Shown here: piece by piece, positions 5,951 through 10,228 of the stretch
Position numbering within the stretch: position 1 is the first letter of the stretch
Layout of the letters: the number at the start of each line of letters is the position of its first letter
Assembly: GCA_021846725.1 (NCBI GenBank)
Contig: JAJZWK010000053.1
Location: 1 to 10,228, forward strand
DNA: 10,228 bases
Direction: 5' to 3'
Origin: Actinomycetes bacterium
GTDB taxonomy: Bacteria > Actinomycetota > Acidimicrobiia > Acidimicrobiales > JAMCPL01
Position numbers and translations under genes: made by a program
The notes under the pieces: model-generated
Databases searched by the model: none
What the model was told of the DNA's origin: nothing
What the model saw: the letters and a program-made list of their open reading frames with translations, nothing else

Positions 5951-6090
5951 CTCCCAGTAAGCCCAAATAACCCCCAGTAAGCCCAAATAACCCCCAGTAA
6001 GCCCGATAAATTCTGTCGGCACGCACCCACCAGCACAACAACCCCCAGTAACTCCCAGGCAACCCCCAGTAACTCCGATAAATCCCAGTA
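5951..6090 (+). repeat. CCCAGTAA repeat cluster
   Basis: Three consecutive 20-base units, each with CCCAGTAAGCCC, lie at 5951-5970, 5971-5990 and 5991-6010; units 1 and 2 differ at one base and unit 3 diverges at its end (GCCCGATAAA). After a 30-base gap come two units with 21-base period (from 6041 and 6062) with ACCCCCAGTAACTCC, then a degenerate CCCAGTAG (6083-6090). The top strand is strikingly poor in G. Every unit contains TAA, so the array is not coding on this strand. It fills much of the 334-base gap between the cysteine protein and the aldo/keto reductase. Confidence 0.85.
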
Positions 6091-6256
6091 GCGACAGAGT
6101 AGTTTATTGCAGATGGAAATCAAAGTGGTGCTACTCAGGGCTTGCGGGGGCATCCGGTCATAAAAATATCCAACGGATTCGTAACCCCCGCTGAGGTCAT
6201 CAAGGCGATGGTACTCAGAGGATCGGCAGGCGCCATCAAAGAGCAGAGAGAGATAC

Positions 6257-6270
6257 TATACTGGGACTTC
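6257..6270 (+). promoter_or_regulatory. Putative leaderless promoter of the aldo/keto reductase operon
   Basis: TATACT (6257-6262) ends eight bases before the ATG at 6271, which has only a poor ribosome binding site (GGGA four bases away). A transcript starting at about 6270 would be leaderless. The -35 region shows no clear match. The octamer TATACTGG is shared with the moaC start region. Confidence 0.35.
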
Positions 6271-7269
6271 ATGAGGTATAATCATTTAGGCAGTAGCGGG
6301 CTTATGGTTTCCGCATTGGCATACGGCAACTGGCTTACTCATGGGGCACAGATAGATGAAGGGTTGGCTGTGTCTTGTGTCCACAAAGCGCTGGATCTGG
6401 GTATCACCACCTTCGATACTGCTGATGTCTATGCGGCCACAAAGGCAGAGACCGTCCTGGGAAATGCATTGAAGGGAGTACGCCGGGAGTCGATTGTACT
6501 TTGTTCTAAGGTATATTGGCCCACCGGGAGTGGTCCCAATGACAGAGGTCTATCCGCCAAGCATATTATAGAGTCTTGCAATGCGACACTCAGAAGGTTG
6601 GGCACCGATTACCTTGATCTCTACCAGGCACATAGATATGATTACGAGACTCCCATAGAAGAAGTCATGATGGCATTTGATCAACTTGTGAGGCAGGGGA
6701 AGGTGATTTATTTGGGGGTATCGGAGTGGAAGGCAACCGAGATAAGAGAGGCAAACAGAATAGCCAGGGAGCTGGGCCTGCATAGGATTACTTCTAATCA
6801 ACCTCAATATTCCATACTGTGGAGAGTTATAGAAAAAGAGGTAGTCCCTCTCTGTCTGGATGAGGGTATAGGCCAGGTTGTGTGGTCACCACTCGCACAG
6901 GGGGTATTGACTGGCAAGTACCGTTCCGGTGAGCCACCTCCAGCGGGTTCTAGGGCCACAGATGCTGGTGGTGAGGCTTTCATTAGCAGGTATTTGAATA
7001 CCGAGGTGCTTGATGCGGTTGCTCGTCTGGCTCCTATCGCATCTGATGCTGGTATGACCATGGCTCAGATGGCACTGGCTTGGGTACTGTCACGTCCCGG
7101 CATCTCTGCGGCGATAGTAGGGGCCACTAGACCGGAACAACTGGAAGAAAATGTAAAGGCAGTAGAGAAGGTTGTAGATGAGGATACTGCTAGGCGTATT
7201 GACGAGGCACTTGGAAGCGTCGTAGTGAGCGACCCATCTCTTACGCAGAGTCCCCCAACGCGGCCATGA
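6271..7269 (+). CDS. Aldo/keto reductase, Kv-beta-like subfamily
   Basis: A 332-residue NADPH-dependent TIM-barrel oxidoreductase that reduces aldehydes or ketones in the cytoplasm. The catalytic tetrad is complete: Asp 49 and Tyr 54 (TFDTADVYA), Lys 80 (LCSKVYW) and His 121 (YQAHRYD). The cofactor end is seen in SPLAQGVLTGKY and the C-terminal GATRPEQLEENVKAVE block. YQAHRYDYETPIEEVMMAFD with GKVIYLGVSEW is close to the potassium-channel beta-subunit branch, whose bacterial members act on reactive aldehydes such as methylglyoxal. The ATG at 6271 gives MRYNHLGSSGLMVSAL, the usual family N-terminus; the frame is open for 43 more codons upstream (an ATG at 6208 exists) but that part shows no family sequence. 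The stop overlaps the next ATG by four bases (ATGA). Confidence 0.92.
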   Translation: MRYNHLGSSGLMVSALAYGNWLTHGAQIDEGLAVSCVHKALDLGITTFDTADVYAATKAETVLGNALKGVRRESIVLCSKVYWPTGSGPNDRGLSAKHIIESCNATLRRLGTDYLDLYQAHRYDYETPIEEVMMAFDQLVRQGKVIYLGVSEWKATEIREANRIARELGLHRITSNQPQYSILWRVIEKEVVPLCLDEGIGQVVWSPLAQGVLTGKYRSGEPPPAGSRATDAGGEAFISRYLNTEVLDAVARLAPIASDAGMTMAQMALAWVLSRPGISAAIVGATRPEQLEENVKAVEKVVDEDTARRIDEALGSVVVSDPSLTQSPPTRP

Positions 7270-7886
7270 TGAATTCCATGCAAGGACGGGAGCACCATCA
7301 AAAAATTTATCCGGAGGTTTATCCAGATGAGAGGAACTCATTACCTGCTAATCCTGTAATACTTATGCTTTGTACGGGAAACGCTGCTCGATCGGTCATG
7401 GCAGAGGTACTTCTCTCAGAGATGAGGACGGATATAACTGTTTTATCTGCTGGGACGTTGGCAGTTGAAGGACAGCCGCTTAGCCCGCGTACTAGACACG
7501 CGTTGGAATATATTGATATGCCCGTACCATTTCATCATCGTTCGCGTGCATTGACTGCAGATGATGTAGCTACAGCTGATCTGGTGGTAGCTATGGAAAG
7601 GGGGCATGTGCGTTACGTGCGTAGATATTATCCAGATGTCGCATGGAAGGTAGCTACTCTTGGGTGGTTGGCAGAGGAGTTGCCTATTGGTCCGGAGCCG
7701 TTAATTGATAGAGTTGCCAGTCTATACTTGGACGAGGTGGACTTGGATATGCAGCCGGAAGTATCCGATCCGGCAGATGTAGATATTCCTGATAGTACAG
7801 ATCGTTTGAGTAGGGAGATGCAGGTATATGTAGACTGTGCTTTGGAATTGAGGGATTTGGTGCAAAAGCTGGAGGGTCGTTTGTGA
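7266..7886 (+). CDS. Low-molecular-weight tyrosine phosphatase / arsenate reductase-type protein
   Basis: A 206-residue cytosolic protein of the LMW-PTP fold. The phosphate-binding loop CTGNAARS (36-43) keeps the nucleophile Cys 36 and Arg 42. LSAGTLAVEGQPLSPRTRHALE (60-81) is the second family block, and DLVVAME (105-111) the third. A DP-type general acid is likely in VSDPADVDIPDS (167-177). It is longer than the usual 150 or so residues, through a 30-residue polar N-terminal extension and an insert around 136-170. The start at 7266 overlaps the reductase stop (ATGA) and has no ribosome binding site, which implies translational coupling; a later start that trims the extension is possible, but no ATG lies between residue 5 and the P-loop region. 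Phosphatase, signalling or arsenate-reducing roles cannot be separated by sequence alone. Confidence 0.82.
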   Translation: MMNSMQGREHHQKIYPEVYPDERNSLPANPVILMLCTGNAARSVMAEVLLSEMRTDITVLSAGTLAVEGQPLSPRTRHALEYIDMPVPFHHRSRALTADDVATADLVVAMERGHVRYVRRYYPDVAWKVATLGWLAEELPIGPEPLIDRVASLYLDEVDLDMQPEVSDPADVDIPDSTDRLSREMQVYVDCALELRDLVQKLEGRL

Positions 7887-8596
7887 CTGATACAGGAGCA
7901 CAGTATTCGGGCTTTAGTCCTACGGAAAGTGCAACTGGATCCATGGAGTCTTTGGGCGGTACGGGAAATAATAATATGCAAATGGAACGTACTGTGGTCC
8001 GTCTTTTTGCATTGGTAGGTGAAAGTTTGGCAGGAGCAACACACTCCTTACTGGCAGGGGACAGAGAGGCTGCCAGAGATTTAGCTGATCACGATGAAGA
8101 GGTAGATGAGCTTTACAGGGAAGTGGAGCAACTTGTATATGACCGTCTGGGTAAGGCTGAATTGCATCAGGCAGATTTGCGTTATCTGGTGGCACTGCTC
8201 AGGATGCTTCCTGAGATAGAGCGTAGTGGTGATCTAGCTGAGCACATTGCTCGACGTGCTGTCAGGGGGCTTGGACTGGAACTTTCTCATAGAGCGAGGG
8301 GACTGGTGGAGCGGATGGGTGAGGTTGCATGCGAAATGTGGAGGCTAGCTACCGACGCCTTTGTCGATAGAAACCCTCTCGGTGCTGACATGGTGGAAGA
8401 TCTCGACGATGAGATGGATGAGTTGCACGTAACGCTTACTGCTGAAATAGCCAGCGGGTCCATGTCGTTGCCTGTTGCTATTGAAGCAGCGCTGGTTGCC
8501 AGATTCTACGAGCGTTTTGGGGATCATGCGGTTAATCTTGGTAGAAGGGTAGAGTCGATGTCCCAGGCAGATGGAAGGCGCATCTCAGGGTCTTAG
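7883..8596 (+). CDS. PhoU-like phosphate signalling protein
   Basis: A 237-residue all-helical protein with two PhoU repeats. PhoU proteins link the Pst phosphate transporter to the PhoR/PhoB-type regulatory system and bind metal clusters through E/DxxxD motifs. Repeat 1 has DHDEEVDELYREVE (about 68-81) and LRMLPEIERSGDLAEHIARR; repeat 2 has EDLDDEMDEL and ARFYERFGDHAVNLGRRV. The first 33 residues are Gly/Ser/Asn rich and probably disordered, an addition to the usual 200-220 residues. It starts at GTG 7883, which overlaps the phosphatase stop (GTGA), with GGAGGG (7871-7876) six bases upstream. No pst transporter genes or two-component genes are adjacent; the partner on offer is the LMW-PTP protein. 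Confidence 0.9.
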   Translation: MTDTGAQYSGFSPTESATGSMESLGGTGNNNMQMERTVVRLFALVGESLAGATHSLLAGDREAARDLADHDEEVDELYREVEQLVYDRLGKAELHQADLRYLVALLRMLPEIERSGDLAEHIARRAVRGLGLELSHRARGLVERMGEVACEMWRLATDAFVDRNPLGADMVEDLDDEMDELHVTLTAEIASGSMSLPVAIEAALVARFYERFGDHAVNLGRRVESMSQADGRRISGS

Positions 8597-8628
8597 GATG
8601 TTCTTGGCACACAGTGGGAGGAGCGGGA

Positions 8629-8697
8629 ATGCATAAACTGGATAGAGAGATTATCGATAGGATGGAGACTAAAGCCGCCTTATCTTTTGTACGCTAA
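8629..8697 (+). CDS. Candidate 22-residue micro-ORF
   Basis: A 22-codon ORF begins with ATG at 8629 and ends in TAA at 8695-8697. It is preceded by GGGAGGAG (8616-8623) with five bases between, as good a ribosome binding site as any in the window. The peptide starts MHKLDREIIDRMETK and could form an amphipathic helix; it has no signal peptide or membrane segment. It lies between phoU and the tail of asd (convergent), only five bases from the asd stop. It may be a real small protein, the remnant of a longer gene, or chance. Confidence 0.35.
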   Translation: MHKLDREIIDRMETKAALSFVR

Positions 8698-8702
8698 CTT
8701 CT

Positions 8703-9722
8703 CTAGCGCGTTAGGTATTCCGCTATCTGTATTGCATTCAATGCTGCTCCCTTGCGTAGATTGTCACCCGACAGGAAAAATGCTATTCCATTGCCCATTA
8801 CAGGATCTTTCCTTATCCTGCCTACCAATGTCTCATCGCCTCCTGTTGCGTCCAGTGGAGTAGGTATGTCTGCCAGTCGTACTCCTGGAGCTTCTCTGAG
8901 TGCAGTGATAGCATCTTCTACGGTGATATCTTTGGAAAAACTCGCGTGAATCGCCAAACTGTGTCCCGTATACACTGGCACTCTTACGCAGGTAACTGAA
9001 ACCAGTAGGTCAGGAATGTCGAGAATCTTTCTGCTCTCGTCACGTAGCTTTTTTTCCTCATTGGTCTCCAACGATCCGTCATCTACGATCTGGCCAGCCA
9101 CAGGCACTACGTTGTATGCAATCGTTGCAGGAAACTTATTGTGTGCGGGAAAGGTACAGGCTCGACCATCGAAGGTTAGGTTACTTGATGTATTGACGGT
9201 GGCATCTAGCTGATCCTTTAGTTCCTTGACTCCTGCAGAGCCTGCTCCTGAAACGGCTTGGTACGTAACGGCTATCATGCTGGTAAGGCCGGATAGGCAG
9301 TGGAGTGGATGTAGAACAGGCATGGCTACCATTGTGGTGCAGTTCGGATTGGCAACTATGCCCTTCGGGATATCGCTTAGTGTCTTCGGGTTTACTTCAG
9401 TAACTACCAGCGGTACCTGCGGGTCCATTCGCCAAGCTGAAGAGTTGTCGATAACGATTGCACCTGTAGCTGCCACTCGTGGGGCAAGCATTCTTGACGA
9501 CTGAGCACCGGCAGACATAAGCACTATATCGAGGCCAGAGAAGTCAGCGGACTCTGCTTCCTCTACCTTGATTTTGTTCCCCTCCCATTCCAAATATGTT
9601 CCGGCTGAGCGGTAAGATGCAAATAACCTTATGTTGTTTACAGGGAAGTTGCGCTCTACAAGTAGCTTTCTCATCATGCCGCCTACCTGTCCGGTTGCAC
9701 CTATGATGCCAATGTTAGTCAT
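8703..9722 (-). CDS. asd: Aspartate-semialdehyde dehydrogenase
   Basis: A 339-residue cytosolic enzyme reducing aspartyl phosphate to aspartate semialdehyde with NADPH, the second step toward lysine, diaminopimelate, threonine and methionine. The N-terminal GATGQVGGMM (8-17) is the nucleotide-binding loop. The nucleophile is Cys 128 in NPNCTTM; Gln 155 (TYQAVSGAG), Arg 247 and His 254 (RVPVYTGHS) complete the active site. The C-terminal FLSGDNLRKGAALNAIQIAE is diagnostic. The start at 9722 follows the lysC stop after six bases; AGGGAG (9735-9740) is 12 bases upstream, rather far, so translation may be coupled to lysC. The length is typical. The gene is convergent with the phoU operon, and no convincing terminator separates them. 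Confidence 0.97.
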   Translation of the reverse strand: MTNIGIIGATGQVGGMMRKLLVERNFPVNNIRLFASYRSAGTYLEWEGNKIKVEEAESADFSGLDIVLMSAGAQSSRMLAPRVAATGAIVIDNSSAWRMDPQVPLVVTEVNPKTLSDIPKGIVANPNCTTMVAMPVLHPLHCLSGLTSMIAVTYQAVSGAGSAGVKELKDQLDATVNTSSNLTFDGRACTFPAHNKFPATIAYNVVPVAGQIVDDGSLETNEEKKLRDESRKILDIPDLLVSVTCVRVPVYTGHSLAIHASFSKDITVEDAITALREAPGVRLADIPTPLDATGGDETLVGRIRKDPVMGNGIAFFLSGDNLRKGAALNAIQIAEYLTR

Positions 9723-9728
9723 CCAGCA

Positions 9729-10228
9729 TCATTGCTCCCTGTCCAGCTCGAAAGCCTCGTGTAGCATGGCAACCGCTCTCTCTGCCTGATCACGTTTGAT
9801 GACACAAGATAGCCGTATTGGCGAGGTGGATATCATTTCTATATTGATACCTTCGCTTGCGAGTACTTCAAACATGGTGGCTGATATACCAGGGTGGCTC
9901 TTCATGCCGGCACCGATCAATGATATTTTGGCTATGTCGCTATCTGATTGAGGTGCGCTTGCCCCAATTTCCTTGGCCAGGTTGTTGGCGATTTTCATGC
10001 TTGTCTCCAGATCGTCTTCGGGCACGGTGAACGATATATCAGTTGTGCCGTGTAAGGAGCTGTTTTGCACAATCATGTCGACGTTGATCGTATGATCGGC
10101 AAGTGCTCGAAACAATTTTGCGGATATACCCGGCTTGTCGGGTACTCCAGGCAGGGTGACCTTTGCTTCAGACAGATCATGAGTGACTGCTGTTACCAGC
10201 GGTTGTTCCATTGAGGGATCCTCCTCGT
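9729..10228 (-). CDS. lysC: Aspartate kinase, C-terminal regulatory (ACT) part
   Basis: The first enzyme of the aspartate pathway, phosphorylating L-aspartate; only the tandem ACT regulatory region is in the window. The frame runs open to the right edge (EEDPS precedes MEQPLVT), so the catalytic domain lies beyond. ACT 1 includes SEAKVTLPGVPDKPGISAKLFRALAD and INVDMIVQNSS; ACT 2 includes AKISLIGAGMKSHPGISATMFEVLAS and INIEMISTSPIRLSCVI, the usual lysine/threonine effector sites. The C-terminal end LHEAFELDREQ is normal. It is followed by asd after six bases, the order known from corynebacteria and mycobacteria. The ATG at 10211 is an internal start with its own ribosome binding site (see separate entry). 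Confidence 0.94.
   Translation of the reverse strand, partial: EEDPSMEQPLVTAVTHDLSEAKVTLPGVPDKPGISAKLFRALADHTINVDMIVQNSSLHGTTDISFTVPEDDLETSMKIANNLAKEIGASAPQSDSDIAKISLIGAGMKSHPGISATMFEVLASEGINIEMISTSPIRLSCVIKRDQAERAVAMLHEAFELDREQ
10209..10225 (-). promoter_or_regulatory. Internal ribosome binding site and start for an aspartate kinase beta subunit
   Basis: On the minus strand AGGAGG (10225-10220) precedes ATG (10211-10209) by eight bases, inside the open lysC frame. The position matches the beta-subunit start of Corynebacterium glutamicum LysC (MEEAVLTGV there, MEQPLVTAV here), where the ACT region is made separately and forms an alpha2beta2 enzyme. The predicted beta subunit is 160 residues. 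Confidence 0.65.

Noticed and set aside
5923..6153. Minus-strand Leu/Gly/Trp-rich frame with a membrane look
   Set aside because: It arises from translating the CCCAGTAA repeat backwards; no ribosome binding site and no independent support.
6142..6270. N-terminal extension of the aldo/keto reductase
   Set aside because: The 43 extra codons are open but show no family similarity, while the ATG at 6271 gives the standard N-terminus; kept only as an alternative.
8669..8713. Rho-independent terminator between phoU and asd
   Set aside because: Only very short stems could be drawn (CTAAC/GTTAG, AAG/CTT) and the T-run is weak.

Overview
The window is a gene-dense stretch of an ordinary bacterial chromosome with roughly balanced base composition. 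It holds ten confident genes (two cut by the window ends), one candidate micro-ORF and several repeat-bearing spacers. The lysC-asd pair, with a lysC internal start of the Corynebacterium type, the actinobacterial style of SufB and asd, and two genes that look leaderless all point to an actinobacterium. Moderate rather than high GC and frequent ATA, AGA and AGG codons suggest a lineage such as the moderate-GC Acidimicrobiia. That placement is inference and was not tested against any database.

Layout. Bases 1-2106 (+): the 3' end of an FGGY sugar kinase overlaps by 8 bases a gene for a soluble, sphingosine-1-phosphate-lyase-like PLP enzyme. Bases 2107-2971 (+): a spacer with a tandem 14-mer and a palindrome carrying two opposed -10 boxes leads into a GNAT acetyltransferase. 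Bases 2972-4125: moaC (molybdopterin precursor synthesis) stands alone, flanked by two different two-copy repeats. Bases 4126-5936 (+): sufB is followed five bases later by an unrecognised four-cysteine protein with an acidic tail, and sufC and sufD are not in view. Bases 5937-6270: a spacer full of CCCAGTAA repeats. Bases 6271-8596 (+): a translationally coupled operon of an aldo/keto reductase, a low-molecular-weight tyrosine phosphatase/arsenate reductase-type protein and a PhoU-like protein, joined by ATGA and GTGA overlaps. Bases 8597-8702: a short convergent gap with a 22-codon ORF behind a strong ribosome binding site. Bases 8703-10228 (-): asd and the 3' part of lysC.

How the genes work together. 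LysC and Asd catalyse the first two steps of the aspartate pathway (lysine, threonine, methionine, diaminopimelate). SufB is the scaffold for Fe-S cluster assembly, and its cysteine-rich neighbour is the best candidate for an undescribed partner. The kinase/lyase pair looks like a catabolic module that phosphorylates a substrate and then splits it by a PLP-dependent retro-aldol step. The phosphatase/PhoU pair suggests phosphate or arsenate handling.

No tRNA, rRNA, CRISPR array, transposase, or convincing rho-independent terminator was seen. The notable non-coding pattern is that most spacers carry their own unrelated short duplications.
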